Below are positions 24,906-35,279 of a stretch of 64,000 nt of DNA, piece after piece. Origin of the DNA: Salticus scenicus. Taxonomy: Eukaryota > Arthropoda > Arachnida > Araneae > Salticidae. The translations under genes and the position numbers were made by a program. Numbering within the stretch: the first letter of the stretch is position 1; each line of letters begins with the position of its first letter. Location: contig OZ005648.1 in NCBI GenBank assembly GCA_963930645.1, positions 267,851,830 through 267,915,829 of the forward strand, in the 5' to 3' direction. The notes beneath the pieces were generated by a model. It had not been told where the DNA came from, searched no databases, and worked only from the letters and a program-made list of their open reading frames with translations.

Positions 24906-25866
24906 AATAAAGAGAGAAAAAATTCTATGCACACCTGCACGATCAAAGCTACGCATCTGCCAATTTTTTGTAAATCTGCGATCAGTGGTCTGACCTTCAT
25001 AGCGCATACAGGCACACATGAAGAAGACATTTTGCTTTATTCATATTATTGAATAAAGAAAATTTGTACATACTTTTATTTCTGGCGGAAGTCTTCGCTT
25101 AGAATAAGTTATTTAGATTTAAAATAATAATAATAATAATAATAAAAAAAACAAAAAAAAAATGCAACTTTTCTGGTACATAAAACAACTTTTGGAAATT
25201 TATCCAAATTTTATTTTGCAATTTAATCATCATTTTCAAATCAATTCTTTTTTTTTTTTTTTTTTCATTATTGTGTAAAATAAAGTATAAGTTTTAATTT
25301 ATCAATCAGTCGGAAAAGCCAGTTCTCCTCTATGCGAACATCTCTACCGAAGGTAACAAAATCCCTACACTTTAAAAAATACCCCCAAACTCCAGAATAT
25401 GCTCTCCTAGGGTAGCATGCCTTGGGTCGTTTATACAGCGGAACTCCCCTTGTAGTTTATACGAGTGAAAATTAGAGGGACGTTGAATATTCCCTTAAAT
25501 AGCAAAAAATCCCTATATAAGGCATGCTTTACAAGGGCAGCATGCTGAGCAATAACTGGCCAGCAGGAGAAGAGAGGGACGATACTGGTCAGCAGATGTC
25601 TACAAAGCGGGAGGGAAGTAACGATAATAGTAAAGGAAAAAAAAAAAACACTCGGATTTATCCAGGAATAATGTAACAAAAGAAATTTCCTTTCACTATA
25701 ATTTTTCAAAACTGAATGATGGATACTGTATAAATGGAAGCGAGTGTTTAACAAAATTAGTTAAAATAATTTATTTTTAAATAAATTCTGTTTAAACTTT
25801 AGATAGTTTTTAGTGGGTATGCGGCGCATGCCTAGCATACCCAGAGAATACGCCACTGCTTTAGAC

Positions 25867-26300
25867 TCACTACCCCAAACAACAAAACCTGTTAGCTGAT
25901 TCATATACACATTCTCCTTTAAAAGTGCATATAGGTAGGCGCCTGTCACATCAAACTGTGTGTGAACCCAGCCATTTAAAGATACCAAAAGTGAGAAGAA
26001 GAATCTAACGAGGGAAAAAGTTATCACTGGGGAGAATGAGTCTTCATAGGACTCACCTCTCACCTGTTTGTACCCCTGTGCAACTAATCTTGCTTTAAAC
26101 CTCACGATCCTTCCTAAATCATCACGTTTGACTGTAAAGACCCAACGGCATCCAATTGGAGTCACATTAGGTGGTGGATCAACCAGGTGCCAAACCCCTC
26201 TATCATGTATAACATTAATTTCTTTTTCCATGGCTTCTTGCCAGTGGACTTTCTGATCAGAATTCATAGCCTGCTTATAAGTGTTCGGGATAGCTATCAT
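25867..26300 (-). pseudogene. Ty1/copia pol relic: RT N-terminal half
   Basis: Minus-strand translation gives a textbook copia RT start: IPNTYKQAM, WQEAMEKEI, W(H)LVDPP, GCRWVFTVK, FKARLVAQGYKQ, then the palm Asp in DVTGAYL and KENVYMNQLTGF. It ends at the hAT insertion (25858). It is in the same frame as the upstream 26310-26817 segment, separated from it by only one TGA codon (26307-26309). Copia pol replicates the element's RNA into DNA inside virus-like particles. Confidence 0.9.
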
Positions 26301-26306
26301 TTCTAG

Positions 26307-26817
26307 TCAACTACTTGTACCATAACTAGCAGAAAGCTCATTTTCAGTTTCCTCAGCAGCCAATTTACTTTTAATCTTGCCCTCATACAGATCACCGCCT
26401 CTAAAATTAAACAATTCTGGTTCAAACTTAATTTTATGTTTAGTACAATATTTCTGGATGTCACGAAAAGATCTCAGTCTTTTAGTTTTACCTTCCTCAA
26501 AATAATAGACGTCTATTCTGGAACCATCACGCCTACGAACAGGTTTTCTAATCCAATTAACAGATCTTAAAATAGTCTCATCTTCACTATCAGATGATTC
26601 ATGTGAATCATCACTACTTGTAGAGTGTTCACGATGGGTTTCGGAACTTATATCATCAATAAAATCATCCTCATCGTCAGAACTACTTGAACAACCAGGT
26701 TGATAGTTTATTTGATCAGTACTGTGCATAATGGGTTCCAGCACTGCTCCTTTTACACAGTCCTTATACAACTGATCTTCATCAAATGAGACATTTATAA
26801 TTAAATTATAAATAAAT
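26307..26817 (-). pseudogene. Copia pol relic: integrase tail, acidic linker and MBD-like domain
   Basis: Continuous minus-strand frame. First comes a copia-type segment after the integrase core (NVSFDEDQLYKD), then a Ser/Asp/Glu-rich linker (about 26575-26690). Last is a ~60-residue domain (26373-26564) that matches the methyl-CpG-binding fold: W (26553-26555), RRRDG, IDVYYF, RLRS and LFNFRGG. The four residues that contact methyl-CpG in MeCP2/MBD proteins have counterparts here: Arg at 26532-26534, Asp at 26511-26513, Tyr at 26505-26507 and Arg at 26472-26474. The domain is followed by about 25 residues and then, past one TGA, by RT. Integrase core, protease and gag are missing; homology stops near 26817. 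MBD assignment is by eye, but motif order and spacing are good. Confidence 0.8.
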
Positions 26818-27902
26818 AAATGGCCGTACTTGGATTGCTTGCATAATATTTTCGGCACGGGGCCGTGCCATCCTGAGTGCAAACTCTGCTGTCGGTGTGT
26901 GCCTGCTTGACTGCCAACACTAAATATTCTCCCTCTTCTTCTTGAATAGGTGTCTCCATTTTCTATGTCCGGTATCTCATTTTTGTTGCAACTGCGCTCA
27001 TTGCTCATAATTTCCATGGCTTCGCAGTTCATGGCATGAGAAAAACAATGACGAAATATTGTTCTTCAGCACAAAATACGAAATATGCAGAATACTCAAA
27101 ATCCTGCATATGAGAATTGGATGCTTATTTCATTATTTTAACATAATTTCTGTGATTCTTTGTTTTGTTTTACATTATTTCCATAATAGTAATAGTCGTT
27201 TCTACTCTTGGATATGCAGAAAAGATCCCCAATACACAGGTTTCGAGCAACGCCGTGAACAAAAACATCGGTCGAAACTGCGGCTAACAATCTTTTTTTC
27301 GCCGATCATGCAAAGATATAGATGGATGACATACAGATCTCGCCTGGAAGTGACTTCTTATGCAATTTTCAGAACGCATTCGGGCAAAGGTTAGCGAAGT
27401 CCGATTTTGCATCAGATAAAAATCTATTATAAGTGTATATTTCTCATCGAAAACGCTAAAATGTCTTTAAAAAATAGCGATATAGCATATGGGAAAATAC
27501 AGGGCACAATTTCAATTAAAAAATGTGAAGGGTGCATTTTCACTTGAAAAAAAGGGGGCAGGCACATTTTTTACTTCAAAAAAGGGCAGGGTGCAGCGCC
27601 TTTTGAAAAATGCAAAACATGAACAGTAACTCTTCGAACTTTTAAGTTTTTAGTACTCCAATGTTATGTTATATGCAATTTGCCAGAATTTTACGAGAAA
27701 ACATTACTATATTTTTTTGTGGAAGATTTTAATTTTTCAGCCCTGGATTTGATTGACTTTTGCTATTTTTACTTTGGAAAATTCTTATTTGTGATATGGA
27801 ATTTTTTATCTTTGAATTTTTCAGCTGTTAGCTTTATGTAAAATTACTTAAAAAATCTTAATATTTCATAGCTCACTCTCTTTATTTTTTGCTTTTTTAT
27901 AG
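26818..27902. other. Unassigned sequence 5' of the copia relic
   Basis: Minus-strand frame stays open to 27032, but codons beyond 26817 do not resemble copia. A plus-strand open stretch of 111 codons (27059-27394) also matches nothing. GC-richer patches at 26820-27020 and 27220-27400 suggest another inserted element. Near 27490-27610 short repeats (GGGCACA, GGGTGCA, GGGCAGGGTGCAGCGCC) echo those inside the ends of the 4178-13159 block. The stretch ends in the branch/polypyrimidine region before the 27903 exon. Confidence 0.4.
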
Positions 27903-28097
27903 GTCCTTATGGACATGTTTTATCAAGATGAAGATGTTGCTCTGAGTATAGAGGAGGAACCAACCAGAAGAACATCATTAACTTACGATGAAGTCGTTAA
28001 AGATCTCATCCATGAAGAAAAGCAATACATCAGAGATTTAAATATGATAATTAAAGTCTTCCGAGAACCTTTTGTTAAAATATTTCCTAAGAGTAGG
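27903..28097 (+). CDS. Sos: Son of sevenless, exon: linker and first DH helices
   Basis: A 195 bp, phase 0/0 exon encoding 65 residues, starting VLMDMFYQDED and ending near FPKSR. It spans the short linker from the histone fold and the first conserved region of the DH (RhoGEF) domain: LTYDEVVKDLIHEEKQYIRD and LNMIIKVFREPF. The matching human stretch has RQYIREL and LIIKVFREPF. In SOS the DH domain, with PH, blocks the distal Ras site until released, and it also gives Rac exchange activity in complexes. Acceptor TTTTTTATAG ends at 27902; donor GTATGT starts at 28098. The linker between VLMDMF and the DH is poorly conserved, as in other SOS proteins. Confidence 0.96.
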
Positions 28098-29204
28098 GTA
28101 TGTTTTAAATTCACAAATTCTATACACTTTTATTATTTTTGATTGCAGTACTCTTAGTTTTATATTATGCATTTTCTTTAAACAGTTTTAAAAATTTCCT
28201 GTATTTTTTAGGAAATTCGAGTATTTAATTAGAAAAAAAAAATATACTCAAGATTTTGCAGCTTAGATTTTGTGTGTGCGTATGTGTATTTGGGGAAGAG
28301 GGGGATTGTATATAGTGATGTGGGGTGGAAAATTTTCCACTATGTTTTTCTGGAAATTTTTCAAAGCCAAAAAAGCAATTTTTTTAGTAACCTTTTTACA
28401 TGAGACATTTAAACTTTTCTTTTATTAGTCAGAATACAGTTATTAGTTACAGTAATGTCAGATATAGTGTGAAAAATAAAAGTTTTTGATTGATAAGACA
28501 TTGTTTAGAAAGCTACCTGATGTATGATTTCAGCAACTTGTTCAAAAAAGAGAAGGTTATTTTTTATAATACAAGAGATCTATTGTTGCTAATCACTTGA
28601 ATGTTGCTGTAATAGGTTTGTGTGAACAAAATTCTAAAGCGATTTGCAACATAAAAAAAAAATTAATGCACTACTGTATTGCTGGACTTGTATCTGTTTT
28701 TCAAAATACATTCTTTTGATAAATGATAATATGGCGATGCTTTTCAAAGTCAGGTAGCAATTCTGATTTAAGTTACCTAATGGTCTATGGTTTTGAGAGT
28801 GTCGTGGAAAGTCAGAACATTGTCATAATCTTCGTTAAATATTCAATTAAAAAAAAAAAAAAAAACTTTAATCACAAAATTGGCATTTTTAAAAATTTTA
28901 GAGAAAAACCTTATATATAAAAACACAATTTTGCTGTTTTAAATCACTTTTTATGCAAGCAACAGGAAATAAAATTGCCTAAATAAATAAAAAGCTCGGT
29001 TTTGAATAAAATTTAAGGAAGTCCAATAGATAAAATGGATGACGTCATAACTTGTAACTGGAGATTCAATTGAAACAACTCAATATTTCTTTATTTGCGT
29101 AAAATATCTAAAATTGAAAAATCGTATAATGGGTATTACATTTAAAGTTAAAAAAAAAAAAAAAAGAAATCTTCTCAAACATCTAGATTAATTTTTACTT
29201 TCTG
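28098..29204. other. Sos intron, 5' part, AT-rich
   Basis: No gene. A perfect 16 bp palindrome GTGGAAAATTTTCCAC is at 28325-28340, and A-runs lie near 28851 and 29150. Confidence 0.6.
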
Positions 29205-29753
29205 AACATACATATGTAAAGAAAGTATTGTAATCATGTCAAAAATCCGAATTTGAGATTTTAATGTTTCTATATGTTTCGAGGTCCCCTGTATCCGTTT
29301 TCACTATTTTTACGATGTATGCATGTGTGTTTATGTATGTGTGGGAGTGAACACTCTAGTGTCTAAACGCTTTGCTCGAATGAGCTGAAAGTTGGTACGT
29401 ATGTTGCAAGTCACCATAGCACAAACCTTATTGATTTTGGTGAATCTTGCACTTATAGTTTTTTTACAGGGACACCAAGAAAAATTCTTTATCATTATGG
29501 CCTATGGGGCCAAATTTTTAAAAGTGTGATAGCGTCTAAACACCTTATTAAACTAAGCAAAAAATTTGTACACATGTTATAGGTCACAGTTGCATGAACT
29601 GTATAGATTTTGGTATAATATATGGAGAAAAATACTCAAACACTCTATTATGATTTTTTCCCTTTTGTTTATATAACAACTCCTATTTCTTTACTTTATC
29701 TACAAAACCGTTAATTACTTAATGTTCGGAAAGTCGAATGGAGTCCCTCAGAT
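29205..29753 (+). mobile_element. HINE-like non-autonomous element, family M, copy 1
   Basis: Starts TACTTTCTGAACATACATAT with a partial palindrome (GTAAAGAAAGTA), then TTGTAATCATG and a TG microsatellite (29320-29345). About two tandem blocks follow, with GTGTCTAAACGC, CATGTTATAGGTCACA and TTGATTTTGGTGAAT. It ends with TGTTCGGAAAGT, the reverse complement of the start, then GAATGGAGTCCCTC and a T run. The opposite-strand copy at 50070-51023 confirms both ends. Confidence 0.65.
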
Positions 29754-30766
29754 TTTTTTTTAATAGAGGATTTCATCCATCATCCAGTATTATCAACTGT
29801 TAAAAAATATGATTTTGTGTTTTCGCAAGTTATGCTTAAAAATTGAACGAATAGAAAAAAGCAAAAATGAATAAAAATCAAAAGAATTTTAATGAAATGA
29901 ACCCTTACATGGTCCGAGTATCTTACTAATTATCTCGTACAACTTCTGTGCTACTGGTAGCCAAATAATTACTTATTATCTTATCCTTTTTTTTTTTTTT
30001 TTTTTTTTGTATGTTTGCTTTCAGAAAATTCACAATTGTGAAATTAGTTCTTTTTCAAAAACGGTTTTTTAAATATTTCATTTTGAAGTTATAAAGTGCA
30101 AAAAGGCACTATATTCAATTTTTTCCAATTTATAGCTTCAAAATAAAATATTAAAAATTCAAGCAATAATTTTGAGACAAACAAATTTAAATATTCTAGA
30201 TTTTTTGATAATGAAAATAGAAAAAAAAAAAAAAATATCATTAATTCTCATAGCAATTTTCCCTATACAATAAAGTGGGATTCAGCTGTTGGCAATGAGG
30301 GTCTTTGACAGCTACTTACAGAACGTACACAGACATCTTATTTACATAGATTATTCAACCATTATGCATGCAAAACAGTCATTAAAAATTATTATAACTT
30401 TCTAGATTTATACATGTTTAAAAGCTATTAAATCATAATTTCTTTGTTTTTTTTATTTATTTCTTTTTGAATTGAATAATTATTCATATTTTTCTTTTAA
30501 ATACATTTGTTTACTTGTAGCTTTTAATGTATTAGTTTTCTTTCACAAAAACTTCTTAATTTGCAGACTGAAAATTTTCCATTTCAAACTTTTCTGGAAA
30601 ACTCACATCTCTAAATGTATATACCAAAAGTGTTATGTATATGTTGCTATACAAACTTATTTTTAATCTAGACTTTAGTCAGTTCTAAAATATCTTTAAA
30701 ATGGTGCTGTATGTGTTTTGGGATATCCAGAAAAATATTTTAATAAAATGTCAAATTTTCTTCCAG
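29754..30766. other. Sos intron, 3' part
   Basis: AT-rich with T25 near 29989-30008 and an A-run near 30222. No homology seen. Ends in TTTTCTTCCAG before the next exon. Confidence 0.6.
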
Positions 30767-30907
30767 GATTTAGATGTCATATTCAGCAATATTTTGGAAA
30801 TTTATGATTTCTCAGTAACATTATTAGGAACGTTTGAAGATGCACTTGAGATGGCTGAAGAAAATCGTAATCCATCTATTGGAGCTTGTTATGAAGAACT
30901 TGCAGAA
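30767..30907 (+). CDS. Sos: Son of sevenless, exon: middle DH helices
   Basis: A 141 bp, phase 0/0 exon encoding 47 residues: DLDVIFSNILEIYDFSVTLL, then GTFEDALEMAEE, IGACYEELAE. It corresponds to human NIFSRIVDIHELSVKLLG, TVEMTDE and GSCFEDLAEE, the second conserved helix of the DH domain. It is bounded by TTCCAG (30766) and GTATAT (30908). It follows the previous exon directly after FPKSR; human SOS1 has two residues more around this junction. The next exon is 14.4 kb away. Confidence 0.96.
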
Positions 30908-31798
30908 GTATATATTTATTATTTTATTTGTCAGTGAATTTCTTTTTCTTATCTCTATAACAAATTTACTATTAAATGTGTATATATACATACAAGTATA
31001 AGCTTATATTATCTATGCAAAAATACATAGCTATTCACTTATTTAATCTAGTACACAGATATTTCTTTCTTTTTCCCTTTTCCCTTAGAATAATAATATT
31101 TAAAACTGATATTTAATATTAATATCAATACCAATTTTAACATAAATCATTCTGAAGAAATTATATTAAGCTTCTGTTGTTTTAGTAATTATAAATATTT
31201 ATTGTAATAAGATTAAAATAATAATAATAATAATAATAATTAAACAATCACATTGCTAAAAAAAAGATTTTTATTTTCTGTTATAGTGTAAAATATATCA
31301 TTAAAAAAAAAAAAAAAGAATCAAATATATAAATAGCATGTTGTGTAGCATTCATATGAAATGTATGATACTCAACTTTATCAATAAAATACAGGTTTAT
31401 CACATTAACTGTTGTGTGTCTAACTCACATAACACTTTCAAGTGTTAATTTTTATTTATACACAGAGTGTTTTACAAAGATCCAACTAAATTCAGAATAT
31501 TATTTAAAAAAAAAAAAAAATGTGGCCCCACATGACTTTCTTCCATATTTTCTTAGGCAGATTACTTAGTACAAGTAATTTATTAAAATTATCTTCCATG
31601 ATGAATGCAGATCTGGTGTGAAGCAACCACACGACTTCCATTACCAACTATTATTACACATATTATATGTTTTTTTTTTTTTTTTTTTTTTAAGATAATA
31701 TGATTAAAAGACATAAAATTGACCTAACAAAGTTTACATGGCAAGTTAGAAAATAACAGAAAAAATGGTTGAGTTATCTTTTGAAACACCAATTTCGC
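30908..31798. other. Sos intron, AT-rich
   Basis: Contains an AAT microsatellite (31214-31243) and long A or T runs. The segment near 31540-31610 (TTCTTCCATATTTTC, AAATTATCTTCCATG) shares words with 17690-17755, probably relics of the same repeat. No gene. Confidence 0.5.
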
Positions 31799-31808
31799 AG
31801 ATCAAAAA

Positions 31809-32040
31809 GGGCCCACCAGCGGCCGAGCGGTTCTGCGCTCAAAGCTGGTAGATGGGAGGTGCCGGGTTCGATCCCTGGTCGCGCTCATCGACCTAGCCGT
31901 TCGGAGTTTTCCGTGGTTTCCTCCGAAACTTGCGTAAATACGGGCTAGGACCCCTTAAAAAGACCCCCCACGGAGGGCATTCCCCCTCTAGGCCTAGGAC
32001 ACATCAGGAGTCAATCGGCCTTAAATCCTACAACCAACCC
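31809..32040 (+). mobile_element. tRNA-derived SINE with perfect TSD
   Basis: A 232 bp insertion with a tRNA-like head of Leu/Ser type. The A box region is GCGGCCGAGCGGTTCTGCGC and the B box is GGTTCGATCCC (31867-31877), an RNA polymerase III internal promoter. A non-tRNA body follows (TAGGACCCCTTAAAAAGACC, CAATCGGCCTTAAATCC) with an ACAACCAACCC tail. A 10 bp target duplication AGATCAAAAA flanks it exactly (31799-31808 and 32041-32050), so it is a fairly young insertion. The partner LINE is unknown. A diverged copy is at 23787-23990. Confidence 0.92.
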
Positions 32041-32050
32041 AGATCAAAAA

Positions 32051-32982
32051 TTAACCAACCTACCTAAGCGGGATGATTGTTAATTTTCCTGTAATAACCA
32101 TGTAATACACATGAGAAAGGATATCAAAAATTGATTTATGTAACAATTTTCAAGAAAATCGTTAGAGCCATTTTTGAGATACAGGCTTTCACCAAAACTT
32201 GACAAACTCAATTAATTGTTGACCAGAAAATAACAATTACATTGGACTCAGGACCTCAAAACGTGTAAATCAGGTGACAGGGTGCGCGCGGGATCGCGGG
32301 AATCATGCAATATTTGAAAAAATACCACTTTTTAAAAAAAACTATACGCACGCTTTTCCCACATTCATTTTACCACTGTTTATTAACAAATTAGTACAGA
32401 ATTCCTTGCCTAACTTTTTTTTTTAATACTATTTAATGATGAATAATTAATTGATAAACTTTCCCCCCCCCCCCCCCCCCCTCTTCCTTTCTAGAAAAAC
32501 AACGGTCAGACGATCAGCCTATTTTTTTTTTTTTTTTTGTTCTTCCTATGTTTATTTATCTTCAATGAGCGCAATCGATTTATCACTGAAAAATGCAGTC
32601 TGGAACTCCTTTTAATTATCACAGCTGTCAGCTCAGCATTGAGCCGGACCATCACAGAGAAAAAATTTTTGCCGCGGCAGTCTGGTTGAGGCAAGGGAAG
32701 GGGGGAATAGATTCAAATCAATGATCTCTACACTCCTTCATTACAGTTTGACATAACTGTACTTTGTTTTTCTTTGTAGAATCCAAGGGTGAGAGAATCG
32801 GATGTTTGCTAGAAATGGGAAGTTGCCCAGATCAAAAATTACAATATTCTTTTTATTTATGTTCTTTCTTTCCCCCCCCCCCCCCCCATGGAAACATCGG
32901 TTAAAGAGTGATAAAGAATCAGCTTTAGATTACATTTTGTGGTTAACACTATAAAAAAGGTATTAATGAAATAAGATTCTTT
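32051..32982. other. Sos intron, homopolymer-rich
   Basis: Contains C20 (32462-32481), T18 (32522-32539) and C15 (32873-32887). A GC-richer patch at 32560-32720 holds no recognisable gene. Confidence 0.5.
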
Positions 32983-33800
32983 AAACTTTCTTCTATATTT
33001 AATAGATGAAAGTATAAGATTCGTAAAAATTTTTGACTTCCGGTTTTCGATGGATTTATACGTTTCGAGACGTCCAGAACACGATTTGACCATTTTTAGA
33101 AAATGTGGGTGGGGGTGACAAATTTTATGGCGATGTTATCTCAAGAACTACTGTAGAGATTTGCATATACATTTATATGTGGATGCATCTTGACTTAAAT
33201 TAGTGCCTATCAACTTTTTGGTGTCAAATACTCAACAGGTGGCACTGCTATACAGCAATTCAAACAATTTTAAGAAAAGCTGTATCTCAGAGACTACTGC
33301 ATAAATTTGCATATAAATTTATATTAGATCCACTTTGACTTGAATAAATGCAGATTAGGTTTTGGTATTGATTTCTCAACAGGTGGCGCTGCTATAAAGT
33401 GATTTCTACTATTTAAGGGAAGACCATATCTCAGGAACTACTGCACAGAATTACATATAAATTTATATGTACATGCACCTTGACATAAATTAGTGCTTGT
33501 AAACTTTTGGTGTCAATCTCTCAACAGGTGGTGCTGCTATACAGCGATTTCCGCAATTTAAGGGAAAGCTATATCTCAGGTTCTATTGTGTATAATAAAA
33601 AAAAATTGATATGTTAGAAGGCCGTTATGCAACATTATGCTAATTAAATTTTGATACATATCGGCTAACAGGTGGCGCTGCTATACTGCAATATAATTCT
33701 CCGGGAATGAGAAGACAATATCTCAACTTCTATGCTGTATAACTGTACAAAACTTGAAATAGAGATAACCGTTATGAAAAGCATGGAAGTAAAAATGATT
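32983..33800 (+). mobile_element. HINE-like element, family N, copy 1 (3' end unclear)
   Basis: Starts ACTTTCTTCTATATTTAATA with GATGAAAGTATAAGATTCG, then the family block CGATGGATTTATACGTTTCG. About five tandem ~155 bp units follow, each with TATCTCAGxAACTACTGCA, ATTTATATGTxxATGCACCTTGAC and TCAACAGGTGGCGCTGCTAT. The unit spacing is clear at 33235, 33377, 33523 and 33666. The expected 3' end (ATAGAAGAAAGT and GTGGxxGCCAC hairpin) is not seen before the Helitron at 33839, so the copy is probably 3'-truncated. Confidence 0.6.
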
Positions 33801-33838
33801 TTTTTTTTTTTTTATTTAATCGATATTTTTATTTTAAA

Positions 33839-35068
33839 CTAGCCGCCTTTGGCGACCAGCTGGTTCGCAATCCCTGAAAAATCCGACTTTACGAAACTCC
33901 CGCTTGGTGGCGCCTGCGGCACCTTTTTCCCGTTTCAGGTCAAATAACAGCTTATTGATATATCGTGAAAATAGCTTATTGAAAGCATAGTAAATTCCTA
34001 TGCGGTAGCGCCTTTGGCGCCCTCTTCCCTTTTCAATATCTGAAACAGCCTGTTTGCTCACCATGTTATGATCTTTCAAATTTCTGACTTTAGCTAAGTC
34101 CCTCTCGGTGGCGCCGCAATCTTGAAAAAATTCAAAAACTGCTTTTTTTATTTCCAGTACTTTGTCACGTGGGCGAAAAACGACGAAAAGCAAGAATAGT
34201 CAGCCAGAATGTCTAGCACCTGGCACTGAAGAATCTTATTCTCTCTTCTCTGTCAAGGTCAGATCAAGATAGCAAGCAGTATACAGTTCATTATGGAATG
34301 GCGATAATGGTTTAATGCCTAAAACTAAAAAAATTATAACTCATTCAGTTTTTGAAATTTTTTCTCAATCTTTTGGGAATTGAATTATTGAAGCAAGATC
34401 TATATACAAAAAAAAAAAAGAAATGATTTATCTGTAAACGCTTTTGAGTTATAAAATGTTTTGTGAAAAAATCGATGTTTCGTAAAATCTAAAAATATGG
34501 ATCGCTAATCCGTATATTGTAAAAATGTTTATATGGTTCGAAAGAGGATTAAATGTCCTTTCCAAATATACCAGTTGTTAAGAAATGGAACAGTTACTCG
34601 GTCGTACAGGGCGTTTCAAAAAAGATGATTGAGAAAAAAAGAAATTTTTGACCCTTTTTAAAACTTTTTTTAAAAATATAAAAAATCCGTATTTAAAAAA
34701 AAAAATGTACCATAAGAATCGGTAATAAATGTTCTTTCTCGTGGTATAGGTGTATTTTCGATATTTCCAACAGATCGGCAGCGATCGCTTTAGAAAAACC
34801 CGCGAAATTTTTCTCTCTCTGCTTTCTATTTTGAGGAACACGCTGAAGGTTGGAAATTACGATCCGCTCACTTTTTAATTAGACATTGGTCGACGTTTTA
34901 ATTAATATCCGGAACTAATTAAAATTTTTAAATTCTGTTTTCACTATCATCTCGGGAAGGCTTCTGAGCACCCGTATGTCAAATTTTGTACTTCTGCGTT
35001 CAGTAGTGGCTGAACGTATAGATGCACAGACAGAGAGACAGACAGACATCTTCTTTTATTATTATAGA
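33839..35068 (-). mobile_element. Canonical non-autonomous Helitron
   Basis: On the minus strand it begins after A with TCTATAATAATAAAAGAAGA followed by a TGTC microsatellite (35030-35048). It ends in a hairpin GCGAACCAGCTGGTCGC, nine bases (CAAAGGCGG) and CTAG (33839-33842), next to T. The 5'-TC, 3'-CTRR, a hairpin about ten bases before the end and insertion between A and T are the Helitron signature. The 1,230 bp interior encodes no Rep/helicase. A 119-codon open stretch (33834-34193) is repeat sequence containing several GGCGCC-type blocks, not a gene. Confidence 0.8.
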
Positions 35069-35220
35069 TTATTACAGATTGATGGTTTAACCATTCATTT
35101 TGAAGCGATGCCTCTACATATACAGTAATATTTTCCCAGTTGGCTAACACTATTATGAATAATTCTTTTTAATTTCATAGTGATTCATATAAAATAATTC
35201 TCTTTATGCATGTTTATGCA

Positions 35221-35279
35221 AAATTTTGTCCTGTACCGCCATTTTAAAAGTTTAGGAAAAGTGGAATGGCGACACCACC
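35221..35279 (-). mobile_element. HINE-like element, family N, copy 3, distal part
   Basis: This segment (GTGGAATGGCGACACCACC) joins to 43924 once the LTR retrotransposon is removed. It then reads as an N-family repeat unit (minus strand CAACAGGTGGTGTCGCCATT). The rest of the copy lies at 43929-44165. Confidence 0.55.

Larger units (their letters stand above)
23672..25858. mobile_element. hAT-like DNA transposon inserted in the copia RT
   Basis: The ends are CAGTGGCGTA (23672) and TACGCCACTG (25858). An 8 bp target duplication CTTTAGAC flanks them (23664-23671 and 25859-25866). The TIR start CAGTGGCG and the 8 bp TSD are hallmarks of hAT elements. Removing the 2,187 bp element brings the two halves of the copia RT back together, an independent proof of the boundaries. 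Further in, both ends share GGGCATGCT / GGGTATGCT. No intact hAT transposase was recognised; the inside has a SINE relic (23787-23990), AAAT and CA microsatellites and AT-rich DNA. Confidence 0.85.

Noticed and set aside
25431..25754. 107-codon minus-strand frame inside the hAT-like element
   Set aside because: No similarity to hAT transposase (no zinc finger, RNase H-like or dimerisation motif seen); interrupted composition.
27059..27394. 111-codon plus-strand frame
   Set aside because: No recognisable domain, and no support as a Sos exon because flanking exons join without missing residues.
31820..31895. A functional tRNA-Leu/Ser gene
   Set aside because: Only A and B boxes survive; acceptor stem and anticodon arm do not fold and target duplications show a SINE.
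33834..34193. 119-codon minus-strand frame
   Set aside because: Falls on repeated GGCGCC-type blocks of the non-autonomous Helitron and even overruns its end; not a Rep/helicase.
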